Source: Rostratula benghalensis
Taxonomy: Eukaryota; Chordata; Aves; Charadriiformes; Rostratulidae
Direction: 5' to 3'
DNA length: 64,000 nucleotides
Assembly (NCBI GenBank): GCA_013399305.1
Contig: VXAI01000015.1
Location: forward strand, 6,198,182-6,262,181
In this document: positions 12,501 to 23,213 of the stretch, in pieces
Numbering within the stretch: the stretch's first letter is position 1
Layout: each line of letters starts with the position of its first letter
Program-made: the position numbers and the translations under genes
The notes under the pieces: generated by a model
Told to the model about the DNA's origin: nothing
Seen by the model: only the letters and a program-made list of their open reading frames with translations
Database searches by the model: none

Positions 12501-15500
12501 CACAATGCTGTAAGTAATGTCATTATAACAAGAAGTGCTACCTCCAATTCAGATTTGCTCTTCCTGGAACTTCTTCTAACTGGGTAATAATCTGTCACTT
12601 TTCGATTCGGTGTCCTTCCTTGCGTTCTAAGTGGAAAATAGAGAACACATGTATTTCAGACTATTTTTGAAGCTACACCTTCAGGACAGAGGTAACAAAG
12701 AAATTTTTATTTTCTGCTTGGTTTGTTAGGTGATCAACATGAATCAGTATTTCTTATCAGTACTCTTCAAGCCAAAAGATAGATCCCCTTTTTCTTCCCC
12801 ACAATATTTCCATTACTCTAGCACTAAGTCTTTAACAACAAGAATGAGATGTCATTGGTAATCAACTGAAGGTCACATTACAGATCTGAAGCCCCCTGTG
12901 TGCCTTGCCAGAAGGCACTCTAAAATTTAGGTCATGAAAACTGCTTGGCAAGGAATTCATTAATGTTAGGTCACATTACTCCAATATCATGACAAAGATT
13001 ATCAGCTCAGCCAGGAAGCCTCCAATTGCAATTAATCTAATATTCTGTTTCTGACAGGATACATTCCCATTTGTCCACAGAAAAGTAGGTCTTTATGGCT
13101 CATTAGCTTCTTTTTCTGTTGGTGATCAGCAAGTATTTCACTTGAGATAAAATGCACTAGCCTTGCTTTCAAGAAAAACAGGAGCGCTCTGCAATGTAGA
13201 CAAATACTTTGAGTGCTATTTTGTATTTTCAAACATATTATTCTTGAGAAAACAACGAAGTCTCTTTTAGGGTTTGTTCCCCTCAACATAACCATTTGCT
13301 TAAAAAAAGGCAACAAAACAAGAATAACAATTAATTACAGGGTCTGACTGTAGTTCCTGAAGGAAAACAGCAGATCAAAGCCTTCTGGTCCAAAAAGACA
13401 CAGAAGACAAACTTTTACAATGCCAGAAGTCACTTACTTTCTCCTTGGTCCACGTTTTGCTTTAACCATCTTTTTCTGAGCTGGCTTTGCATTGGCCTCA
13501 TCAGCACAGTCTGAAGGCAGGGCTGTCTTTTGGGTTTCTACAGTTTCTTGTGTTTGATCAGAGGAGGGCACCGAAGCATTGCACCCACTCTCTTTATCTT
13601 TCTGGTCTTCTGGTTTCATAGCACCTTCAATTATATTGCCACCATTCTTTTTTTCTGGTGACAGGAAAATAAAGTAAGGCTCTGAACTTAGGATCATCTA
13701 CACCAGAGGGCTTTAAATGAATTCCAATGGTTTATAGTCCAAGTTTCTAGTTCTGCCAAACAGGAGAAAGAGGAAGGGAATGATACAATCTCTTTCTGCT
13801 AGAACCAAGAAATAGGCTGTTACTCATTTTTTGACTAGTCATTGCTACAGTACACATAGCACAGAGGGAAGGCTGAGCAGGGAGAGAGTAAAACACAGCC
13901 CAAGTACTTCATCATGTTAAGTTTGTGACTTTTTTTAAGCCAAACCTGATGTCACGGTTTAACCCCAGCCAGCAACCAGGACCATGCAGCCACTTGCTCA
14001 CCCTCTTCTTCCCCCACAAGGGTAGGGAGAAGAGGGCAAAAAGAAAGAGAAGGAAAAAACCCACCAAACTCACGGGTTGAGTTCTTGCAGATCCCTACCC
14101 CTGGCCAACCCCCATTTATGTACTGAGCATAATGTCTATGGTATGGAATATTCAATTGGCCAGCTTGTCCTGTCTATGCTACCTCTCAGCTTCTATAGAA
14201 CACTGAAGAAATCCTCAACTAATGTAAAATATCAGCTGGCAACAACTAAAACAATATGCATTATCAGCATCACTCACACCAAACCCAAAACACAACAGCC
14301 ACTTGAAAGTACGTTAACTCTACCCCAGCTGAAACCAGGGCACCTGAACATGCAGCAACTTCAGTGCACTGTCTGAAACAGACACACAGTTTGCATCTGG
14401 CATACTAAATTATCAAGTTGCCATAAGCTAATGGACATCCTGCACTGAAGAGGAACCAGAAGCCTCTCTGGATCCTGCACTGCTGGGATCAGTAGCTGCA
14501 GACACTGGTACCAAGTGGCCAACATCACTCACATAAAAATCCACCAGAGCTACTAAAGGGCTGGGACTTTACAAGAAGTCTAGCCTACACACAACCAACA
14601 TTTGCTTGGTTATGTGCAATCCTACCTTGACATGACCACATCCTTTCTCAGCTAACTGATTTAGAAGTAGTTGAGCACAGCTTAAAGGTATATAAAGCTT
14701 TTATGTAAAGCACGGCACCAGGTTTAGCAGTCCCATCTGCTAAGACAAATGCTTCAGTATCACTGGAGAAATGAAGCACACTGCAAGGCCACAGCAGTGG
14801 GACAAGCTACAGCCATCTTCATTTTGTCAAAAGTGGAGAGCTAAATTAGGAGCTAAAGGCTCCAAGTTGCCCAAAAATCTGACACTCCCTGCATTGAGCA
14901 GGACTTAAAATACCTGCTTGCTAAAAGTGTTTGCATCAAAATGTTTTGACAAAATTAGCAAGGTTATTAAATCCACCTTTATACACAAGGCATTTTTCCC
15001 CCTCCTCCATAAACTTACAGAACATTCCCATTTCTACTCGCTACAACGCAACATCTATGAGGCCTGGCACTCAGCATCCACAATCTGAGCTCCTCATTTT
15101 CACTGTCTTTAATTCACCTTGAAAATTTATGGATTGCTTTTTCTTCTACCAGCACATGCCTGATTTGAGTTTGAACTGCCTTTATACAAATTAGTATAAA
15201 GTGGTTAAATTATAGAATAAGCCGGTAAGAGAATTGTTGGGAGATTAGGGCTTATTGACAACACAAGTAGTAGCTTTTTATATCCAGAGAAACAATGGAA
15301 ACATAGCCAGACAAAAAACAGAGGAAAAATGACCTGGTGAACCCATGACCTTAATTTTGAAAAGGATAAGGGCAGCCTCATCTTTGTAGAATCATAGTTG
15401 GCCAATAGAGTTGTAGGACTGGGAAAGTAACTGGGCAAGGGGAGGTACCTGGCCTTCTTGACTACGTATAAAGTTTTTAGATGGAGGAGTGCATTTAACA

Positions 15501-18254
15501 AGGCAAGCAATCCAAAGATCAATCTTACCATCTCCTTTCCTGTAGGTTTCGTTTAGTGTTTTGCCCTGACATTTCACCTCGTGATACATGACAGAGTTTT
15601 CCTCTTGAAGCGGGGGGCGAGCACCAGGAGTTTTGTTAGGATTCAGGTAGCTGTAGATTTTGGATTGACCAATAAACACATTCTCCTAAAACAGACCCAC
15701 ACAAGAAGTCAGTATGTCACAGAGATGCCAGGTACAGCAAGTTGGTATCCACAACACACTGCAAAGACCAGGGCTGACAACTGGCTGTGCTAATGCCATC
15801 TATGCTGCTCTAATGCATCATCCTTGCTGCTGTTGCTATTTCTACTAAATGAAAACATAACAGTGGTAAGCACTGGGAGAACTTTAACTAATGCAAACTC
15901 TCAGTCCAGGGGACGTTCACAAAAAATGTGGCAGAATGGGGTAGTCATAACTAACTCCAGCCTCCACCCTGTGCTTCACAGTGTGAACTCTGGTGCTAAA
16001 AAAAAAAGAAATTAATAAAAAACAACAAACCAAAAAACCAGCCCCGAGTTCCTCAGGAGGAAGGCAGACTCAAAGAGTACAAGCCAAAAAAAATATGAAC
16101 AACAGCAAAAGTTGCCCAAGCCTAGAACATAGGTCTCATAGCCACAGAGCTATGAGCTTACTCACTCTTACGGGGTGTCAAATGTTACTGCAGTTAATTA
16201 TTCTCTCTGAGCACACAGAAGACAGGAATCAGTTTTGCAGTCTACCTTAAGTGACACCTCTCAGTGAAGCCTGGGCCATAAATAATGCCATCTTTTTATC
16301 CATTATATTTCACAAAAAGCGTAGAAGTCGTTCAGGGCAAAAGCAACATGGAAGAGTCTACAGAAAGCCTTCACACGCAGGAAGGAAAATGGTAAAACCC
16401 TCTGGCACAGTCAAACACCAGAGACCAGGGTCTGTACACTGGCTTGGGCCAACAGTGAGCAGTATCAAATTTAGCAAAGCTTAGTGGAACCATGACACCT
16501 TTGCTTTTACCGTCTCCTGCCACCTCGCCAAGTTTGGGTGTGCAGTATTGTGGGCACACAAATTTCAACTGTGAAATCCCAGTGACTGGACAAGCAGATG
16601 CAACTTGGCCAGAATGAATTTGTCTTGGCTATAGTTTGACCCAACTAAAACCAATTTTCAGACATTGCAAGCCAGTTAAAACAACAAAAACAAGCATCCA
16701 TTTTTTTAGAAAAGCACAAAGGTTCCTATTAGTGAAAAAAACCTGCTCCAATATAGCTGACTAAAAGGATACTCCAGTAGATGCAGTAACACAAACACTA
16801 AAAAAAAGTAAACAAAGCACATGCTAGAATACACAGAGTAATTTTAATAATGAACATAATCATGAGCAACAAACTTAATCCATACATAACTCACACACAA
16901 AGTAAGACCAGTTAAAGGTTGAAATCTTAGTCGACAAATCAGCTTTACACTAATATTACTAATATTACAGTAGAACAGCCTGAGAAAAAGCAAGTCAGTT
17001 TGACACTCCCTGACCCCCAATATTTCCAAAAGGCCTATGAAAGTCAAGACCCATTTATTAAAAAAAACTGGGGCTTTTAATATTCAAGTACTGTGAAACA
17101 CTCTATTTTAACGACTGCAAGCAGTGAACCCTGTGCTGCAAAGTTCTTAAGATTTAGTGAAGAGTTTAACTATGGGCATTTCCGGAGAAAGCCAGAAGCA
17201 GTGAACTGCAGTAGTCCACCTGCCAGCACAGCCTTCTGATTTTCAATACCCCATTAACAGGAAATGAGTGACTATTTTTCCAGCGTAGTTTCCTCCCCTC
17301 ATTCCCAGCTCCCTGCCTGCTGCGCTCCTCAGATGTGGCTGCCACGTCTTTGTCTGTGCCAGGCTTTGAGACCCTCAAGAGGGGAGATTTTCTCAGCAGA
17401 GCACAACACGGGAAGGGCTACTGTAGAGCTCTAGGATTTGATGCAACAGCCACGAATATTTCCAGAGGGGATTTAAATGCAAAGTGACGATCAACCTCCG
17501 GCCAACTGCCTGTCATGGGATATCAGGTCGGGGAAGATAGCACGGAGGGATTGCCGAGCCTGGGGCCTGGCTGCTGGCTGACAGCCCCGGCAGCGCCCCG
17601 CTCTTGCAGGGCAGCTGCGGCAGGGCACGGGGAAACACGGGAAGAGTCCAATTCCAGTTAAAGTTGCCCCATTTCTCAGTGACCCGAGAAGCCACAGAAG
17701 CCAGGTGTTCGGGGCCGCGCGGCTCCCCGGGGCAGCCCGCAGGCCGGCCCACTCGCACCATGGCGGGAAGCGGAGGGCGCGGCAGACCCCCGGGAGCCAC
17801 TCACTCTTCTCCAACCACCCAGGCCCAGGCAATGCTTACCCCACCAGCCCGGGGGCGGCCGGGGCCCTTCCTCTCGGTGCTCTCGGGACTCGCCTCCTCT
17901 GCGCCGCCCGCCCTGGCCTTGGGCATGTTCTTCCCTAGAAGCGAGGGGGGAAGATGGGCGCCTGAGCCATGTCCGGCGCGGCCGCCCGCGGTCATCGCCC
18001 AGCCACCGCGGCCTGCGCCATGTTTAAAGGGCTGGATACAGCAGGGTGAGCCGCGACGGCCCAGCCCCTTCCCGGCGAGCTGCGCACACCGCGCGGGGGA
18101 GGAGTCCCGCCGGCCCCGGCGCCCCGCGCCTCCCGGGAGAAGCATCCGCGCTGCGGAGATGCCCAGCGCCGCCCGGCCCCTACTCTGCAGCGACAGCTCG
18201 CCGAGCCACCGGCCCCGCTCCTCCCCACCGCCACGCCCGCACACCTTTAGCCAT
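9566..18254 (-). CDS. KMT5A: KMT5A (SET8/PR-Set7), histone H4 lysine-20 monomethyltransferase (8 coding exons)
   Basis: KMT5A uses S-adenosylmethionine to monomethylate H4K20 in chromatin and is needed for replication control and chromosome compaction. Coding exons in transcript order are 18254-18245, 17934-17840, 15685-15529, 13654-13438, 12626-12542, 12182-12123, 11037-10847 and 9776-9566. They total 1026 nt, or 341 aa (human isoforms about 352 and 393). The N-terminus reads MAKGKNMPKARAGG, then KGPGRPR, GQSKIYSYLNP and QEENSVMYHEVKCQGK. A PCNA-binding degron (NRKVTDYYPVRR, residues 167-178) precedes RSSRKSK. The SET domain includes GKGRGV (214-219), EYHGDLIEI, YMYYFQYLSKTYC, NRLGRLINHSKCGNC (280-294) and EELLYDYGDRSKAS, and ends at HPWLKH. 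The first coding exon supplies only ATG-GCT-AAA-G, but it restores the vertebrate MARGRKMSKPR-like start. All introns are GT-AG. The low-complexity alanine run of the human N-terminus is absent, which explains much of the length difference. Confidence 0.95.
9777..10846 (-). other. KMT5A intron 7
   Basis: This intron (donor GTAAGC, acceptor TTGTTCTTTCAG) separates the two exons that encode most of the SET domain. Nothing else was recognised in it. Confidence 0.85.
11038..12122 (-). other. KMT5A intron 6
   Basis: Intron of about 1.1 kb with donor GTAATG and an acceptor ending CAACAG. It is AT-rich, with no recognised gene or repeat. Confidence 0.85.
12627..13437 (-). other. KMT5A intron 4
   Basis: Intron of about 0.8 kb with donor GTAAGT and acceptor TTTCCACTTAG. 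No additional feature was recognised. Confidence 0.85.
13655..15528 (-). other. KMT5A intron 3, carrying a solo LTR
   Basis: Intron of about 1.9 kb with donor GTAAGA and acceptor CTGTCACCAG. It contains the LTR at 13950-14342, described separately. The rest, including 14350-15528, has no recognisable gene. Confidence 0.85.
13950..14342 (-). mobile_element. Solo LTR of an avian endogenous retrovirus, with 5-bp target-site duplication
   Basis: On the minus strand the element starts TGCCCTGGTTTCAGCTGGGG and ends GGTTAAACCGTGACA, the TG...CA termini of a widespread avian ERV LTR family that I recognise from passerine sequences. Flanking copies of CCTGA at 13945-13949 and 14343-14347 form a perfect 5-bp target-site duplication, which fits an ERVL-like integrase. 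A TATA-like element (AGTACATAAATG) lies near 14112-14124. The copy is shorter than the family norm as I recall it, with an internal deletion in the GC/A-rich 3' half. No internal retroviral coding sequence is present, so it is a recombined solo LTR. It is in the same orientation as KMT5A. The family assignment is from memory. Confidence 0.85.
15686..17839 (-). other. KMT5A intron 2
   Basis: Intron of about 2.2 kb with donor GTAAGC and acceptor TCTGTTTTAG. The promoter-proximal part (about 17500-17839) is CpG-rich. The rest is AT-rich with A-runs near 16000-16100 and 16800. No gene or known repeat was recognised. Confidence 0.85.
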
Positions 18255-18790
18255 GACGGCGGCGGAGCCCGGCCCCCGGCAGCCCCCCGCGGTCGGGCTG
18301 TCCCGACGGTCCCCGAGGAGCTCCCCCGCCGAAACCAACCGCTCCGCAGGGAGACGCCGCGCTCCCCTCCGTAGCCCCATTGGCTCAACGGCGCGCCGAT
18401 AACCACTTCCGCGCCCCTGATTGGCAGACTGAGTCGCGCCCCGCCCTCCCCCTGTCACACCGAGACGGTCGCAACTCCCGGGAACGGGGTTTAAATGTGA
18501 GTACCCTAAGCGCTGATTGGCCCGTGCGAAGGGCAACCGGCGCTCTGATTGGCGGCCCGGGAAGGAACGCCCTTCCGCGGCAGGGCCCCGCCACGTGGGT
18601 AGGAGGCCCCGCCGGGAGCAGGGCCCTCGGCCCGTCCGTGCCCCGGGAGCGGCAGCGGGGCGGACCCCCGCCCAGCCCGGCCTCCGGTGCACCGGCGGTA
18701 CCACCTCCTTCCTGTGTGCCGCCTCGCACCCCCGCCACCTCACGGCGGGGCCCGGGGGACCCCTGGTTCTAGCGGAGCTGTAGAGCTGCG
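17480..18790 (-). promoter_or_regulatory. KMT5A: KMT5A CpG-island promoter with four CCAAT boxes
   Basis: This is GC- and CpG-rich sequence spanning the first two KMT5A coding exons and their upstream region. Upstream of the ATG (18252-18254), four minus-strand CCAAT pentamers, read as ATTGG on the plus strand, occur at 18379-18383, 18420-18424, 18516-18520 and 18548-18552. The last two starts are 32 bases apart. A TTTAAA element lies at 18490-18495 and a CACGTG E-box at 18592-18597. There is no obvious TATA box at the expected position. Multiple CCAAT boxes at 31-33 bp spacing are typical of NF-Y-driven cell-cycle promoters, which fits the G2/M expression of KMT5A. The transcription start site itself cannot be placed. 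Confidence 0.7.
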
Positions 18791-21700
18791 CTCTGCACAA
18801 TTATTGAAGTGCTTTATGCAATGTCCTGCCTAAATCTCCCCGGTGCAGTTTTAAGCTTGCCGGGAGAACAGTTCCCGCTCAAGCGTTAAAGTCCTTCTAT
18901 TCCATAACAAGGTCAGCTAAAGATGGCACCTCCACAGAGCCGTCGCCGGGATCAGCCTTCCGCATTGAGCAGCTGAGCAGGGGTCTCACATGAGTCCTGC
19001 ACACTGGGGACAGCCTGGCTGCAAAGAGCAAAGCAGGCAGGAGGCAAGCGGGCCCACGGAGGAAGGGGTGCTGAATGTTTCCTTTTCATCAGTGGATGTC
19101 CCCACGGAACTACCACTCTGGACCACCTTGGTGCTCCTCGTTAAGCAGAAGGATTATATTGAGCAACAAGGTGTGACCAGCCTGTCTTCCTATCCCTGAC
19201 AGCCCTTTGAAGACCCACCCAACCCCAGCGTGCCCAGGGGAGCTGGGACGAGGGCTATCAGACAGGGAACAACTTCCCACCCAAGGCTTATCTGCAGCCA
19301 CAGGCACTGCTTGTCTCTGGGGCATTCCTACAGCGACCTAATCAGCCAGCTCAGGAAGGCAATACAACCAGAAACTCTCCTTTCCTTTAAGAACAACAGA
19401 AAAAAAAAACCCCAAACCACTGTAAATTTCATCAAGAAGGGATGGCCTCATCCTTCCTGGGCTGTCCCTCAGCAGCTGGGGAGCAGACAAGGAAGCAGCT
19501 GGACCACAGAGGAGAGAGCAGAGGGTGTCTCAGTCTACCCTCTCCTCTGCATGAACAAGCACTTCAAGAAAGGGCAAAAGAAACCCAGATGTGTGTCGTC
19601 CCCATGTCTGCATCTTCACTAACGAGGCACACGTATGTGTTTCGCAGAAAGACACCCAAAATGCACTTAGTGTTTCCCTGCAAACTCCAGCAGATTCAAG
19701 CTGGCATCAGCTGGGCATCACGTTTGATGAGCTCCTCCATCCAGGCAGGTACACCACACTCTACAGAGAAGCACCAGAGCCCTTCGGCAGACACTGGTCT
19801 GATTGTTCCACCCCAATTCACACTGTTCTGGGATTTGACCGGGAAAATAAATTCTTCATAAATTACTAATGATAATTTCCTTCTTGCAGTAATTGAGGAA
19901 CACTGTTCCTAGTGTCCTGGGAAAAGTCTGGAAACATCTTTACGGTGGGTTTGCTCAGCTTCTGGGGGGGGGTGGATATTTTTAATATTAATTAAGTGTA
20001 TGCATATTAAACAAAGCAACCGAGTTTGCAGGGAAGCTGCCACTAGAGGGCAAAGCAAGCCAAGTAATTATTATCTTCCGTAGAGCAACAAAGAAAACAA
20101 CGTCATCCCTAATTGGCCCCCGCTACCAGCACGGGGACATCACGCTATGAATCAACAAAATACGCTGAGCTTGCGCACTCCCCTTCTCTCCCCCCCCAAT
20201 TAGCTCTCCACAGGGATTTATGTCCAAAAAGCCACTCCCGAGGGCAAGTTAAACTGCTGTCACGCACAATAAGGCTGTAGCTGGAAAGACGTGGCGTCTG
20301 CCTGTAACCGCCAGTCACCGTGACTCAGGACACCCGGCACATGGAGAGTGGTGGCCGGCCCCTGTGCCCCAGAGGGTGCAGCACGGCTCCCGCCAGCACC
20401 AGCTGCTGTAAAAACCCGGTGACCCAAATATTATCTCCAGCAGGGCCGTGAGGGCAGCTCCCGAGAGCACTGCTTTAATGCAGAGACATGAAATTGTTTT
20501 CTGGGGGAAGGGATGAAAAATGAATGAGTGTGGCATTGGATTTGCTCCTAAAAGGAAAGGAAATCTTCAGATTAAATACCTTCAGTCTAAATTAATGCTT
20601 CACCTAGTTTTTTTAAAAAAAAAACACAACTTATTTTTTTAGGACCTATGAATTCAAAAGTTCCAATTTCTTTCAAATATACCAAGAAGACACGCTTGTT
20701 AAATATTCCCCCCTGCGAGCAAATTCTTGCTGCAGTTCTCACACAACTCCTGTCATATTTGCAATTGAATAACTGCAATATCGTTTACACAAATTCCTTA
20801 TTCACAAGATGAAACCCTGACAATTTTTGTTTCAGCCACTGTACCTCTCCATAAGAAAGCGAGTAAAAACAATGCCCTAAGGGTAACTGTTGGGTGTTAC
20901 ATTATTTTATGAAGTGAAATAGTGAAATGCCAGCAGGTGCTAACTACATTTCATAGGTTATGAAATGTAACTTCATTCAGAATAGTATCTACCAATGATA
21001 AAAAAGAGCACCTGTGTCAAAAAAGAGTGCATTCAGTAGGATCCTTAAGTCATATGCAAAATCCTGGGGAAACAGTGTCCTGCAGATAATTCCACATGTG
21101 CTAATTTCACACCAGTAGGAAGCAGTTGCCACCGTTGGGATTACTCACCTCTCCCAGTTGAGGATGATCATAAAGTCCACTTGCAGGCCTGGTGGATAAT
21201 TATCTTTTCAACTCAAGACATCAAAAACGTCACTTTGTTGCCATGATTGTAGGGAGCTGCTGTAAGGTTAGACACACTGCATGGGAGTTATGCTTCATTG
21301 CACCTTCATCTCAAGCGCATAGAGGCCAATCATCAAGATACAAACGGGTGTTTAAATTATTCTTCTCAGCTCTGGCCAGGCTTCTGTCATCTTTTTCATC
21401 ATTTAGTGTCTGAAGCTGATTAATCTCAATTACTTAAGTCAGTTTAATTAACACTGCATTGTTTTTAAATAGCTTAGCCTAAATCTGTCTAATCCTTTAT
21501 TGGTTATCTTAAATCCTCGTTGAGTTTGTCTAACGACAGAGTAAGTAAACTTGTACAACTTTATGAGCGGTACTGAATGTTTTAAGGAGATTTCATGACT
21601 GCCCACACTTCGTTTATGTCTGCTTCAATTTTATGTTAATTAAATTCATATTCTTCCACAACTGGGAAAACTCTGCAATGGAAGACTGTCTCTTGGCAAA

Positions 21701-21870
21701 GACCTGTCAGTCTGAGGGCCTCAAGTGCTAAAAAGGTCTCTCCAAATGTAAAAGTAGTATAAATAGCCATGAAGTTTTGAGGCATCGTTAGCTCTTTACA
21801 GCAGAAAATTTCACATTAGCAGCTTGTAAAATACTTGCAAGGGAAAAGGCCTGTGCCAGCACATCCCCAG
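18791..21870. other. Intergenic interval between the divergent KMT5A and SBNO1 promoters
   Basis: No coding exon is recognisable on either strand. The best open frame (19442-19861, plus) has no homology I recognise. A CTCF-like motif lies at 20040-20052. Short homopolymer runs occur at about 19392, 20609 and 20624. No CR1 or LTR was recognised. Confidence 0.6.
20040..20052 (+). promoter_or_regulatory. Candidate CTCF binding core
   Basis: CCACTAGAGGGCA matches the CTCF core consensus CCASYAGRKGGCR at every position. It lies between two divergent housekeeping promoters, a location where CTCF sites are common. Motif evidence only. Confidence 0.4.
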
Positions 21871-22769
21871 AGGTGCGGCAGTCCCAGGGTGGTGAGCACC
21901 CCTCTGTCACCCCTCATTCCTCCAGGGGAGTCCAGGAAGCTCTTGTGAGGGGAATACCGGAGAGCCGTGGGACTGTGAGGGAGCGGGGGGCTGCAGGTGA
22001 CTCCAGAACAGTAAGGCACCGATCATGCCGCAGTACTGGGAGCGCTACAAACCCGCCTCAGAGAGCTTTCCTGGGGAGGCGCCCAGGCCCGGCGGGGCAG
22101 GAACCCCCGTGCCAATCGCGGCGGGACAGAAGCGAAGGGGCGCCTGGAGGGAGACGCGTTCAACGACGGGCGCAGGGGCGGAGGCCGAGGCGCCGCTATT
22201 TCTCCTCAGGCTGCCAGCCCCAGCGAGCGGGGAGCACCGCGGACGGGGCCGCCTCAGCTCCGCTTCAACCGCCACCCACGCCGCCTCAGGCGGGTGCGCA
22301 GCGCGCGTGCGCACGAGTACCACACCCTCCGCTCCCGCGCCGAGCCCAAGCCGTGCCGTCACCGCGGCGGCGGCGGCGTCCCCGCCTCAGGCCCCGAGAA
22401 GAGCCGGGTCTCGCGAGAGCGCCCGCCCAGCGCGACCTCGCCTCGGCCGCCATCTTGGGGGGAGCCGGAATCACGTGATCGCGAGCGGCCGTTCGCCTCC
22501 GCCCTCCCCTCCCCCACCCACCGGGAACCGGGCCCGGATCGCCGGACCCGGCTCCGGCCGCCGCCCTGGGGTCGGGCCCGCCCGCGGGGACGTGGCTTTT
22601 TGAGGACGCTGGAAACGCCGGTTTTTCTTTTCGGGAGTTTGCTGCCTTCCCCTGCTGCTGGGGCGGGGAGAAACGACGGGCGCCATGTCACGTGACGGGG
22701 GAGCGCGGGGGCCGGGCGGCGAGGCCCCGGCAGCGGCGGCGGCGGAGGAGGAGGGGGGCGGAGAGGGGG

Positions 22770-23029
22770 NNNNNNNNNNNNNNNNNNNNNNNNNNNNNNN
22801 NNNNNNNNNNNNNNNNNNNNNNNNNNNNNNNNNNNNNNNNNNNNNNNNNNNNNNNNNNNNNNNNNNNNNNNNNNNNNNNNNNNNNNNNNNNNNNNNNNNN
22901 NNNNNNNNNNNNNNNNNNNNNNNNNNNNNNNNNNNNNNNNNNNNNNNNNNNNNNNNNNNNNNNNNNNNNNNNNNNNNNNNNNNNNNNNNNNNNNNNNNNN
23001 NNNNNNNNNNNNNNNNNNNNNNNNNNNNN
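22770..23029. other. Assembly gap (260 Ns)
   Basis: A run of 260 undetermined bases sits inside the SBNO1 CpG island, flanked by G-rich sequence on both sides. It is most likely a GC-rich segment that was not sequenced. Any translation across it is meaningless. Confidence 1.
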
Positions 23030-23099
23030 GGGAGGTGCGGCGGCGGTCACGTGGTGCGCCGCGGCGGGCGGCCCTAGCCCACTTCCCCTCCCCCTCCCC

Positions 23100-23213
23100 T
23101 GTGAGAGGGGAGGGAGGGCAAAGATGGCGGCGGTGAGTTAGAAAGCGGCGGGCGGCGGTGCCAGCAGCGGAGACTTCCAGGACTGGCTGTGGGAGGACCG
23201 AGAACGAGAGAGA
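23100..23213 (+). other. SBNO1: Probable 5' untranslated first exon of SBNO1 (5' end unknown)
   Basis: A good donor (AGA|GTGAGT) lies at 23213/23214, in GC-rich sequence just after an AAGATGGCGGC element. Splicing from here to 29549 puts A at -3 and G at +4 of the SBNO1 ATG. The 5' limit is arbitrary and may lie in or before the N gap. Confidence 0.5.

Larger units (their letters stand above)
21880..23213 (+). promoter_or_regulatory. SBNO1: SBNO1 CpG-island promoter, with E-boxes and YY1-like sites
   Basis: Highly CpG-rich sequence leading to the probable SBNO1 first exon. Three palindromic CACGTG E-boxes occur at 22472-22477, 22689-22694 and 23048-23053. The middle one sits in GTCACGTGAC (22687-22696). 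YY1-like elements are GCCGCCATCTTGG (about 22447-22459) and AAGATGGCGGC (about 23121-23131). There is no TATA box. The island is interrupted by an assembly gap (22770-23029), so the start site may be hidden. The open frames through it in all six frames reflect base composition. Confidence 0.75.

Noticed and set aside
17604..18374. 256-codon plus-strand open frame over the KMT5A promoter
   Set aside because: Low-complexity translation of a CpG island. The minus-strand exons of KMT5A with correct splice sites explain the region.
17801..18406. 201-codon minus-strand open frame starting upstream of KMT5A exon 2
   Set aside because: It reads through intron 1. The acceptor at 17935-17936 and the 10-nt first exon give the conserved N-terminus, so the extra sequence is intronic.
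19442..19861. 139-codon open frame between KMT5A and SBNO1
   Set aside because: No homology recognised and no supporting splice or promoter signals.
22685..23141. Open frames running through the run of Ns
   Set aside because: Undetermined bases cannot support a reading frame.
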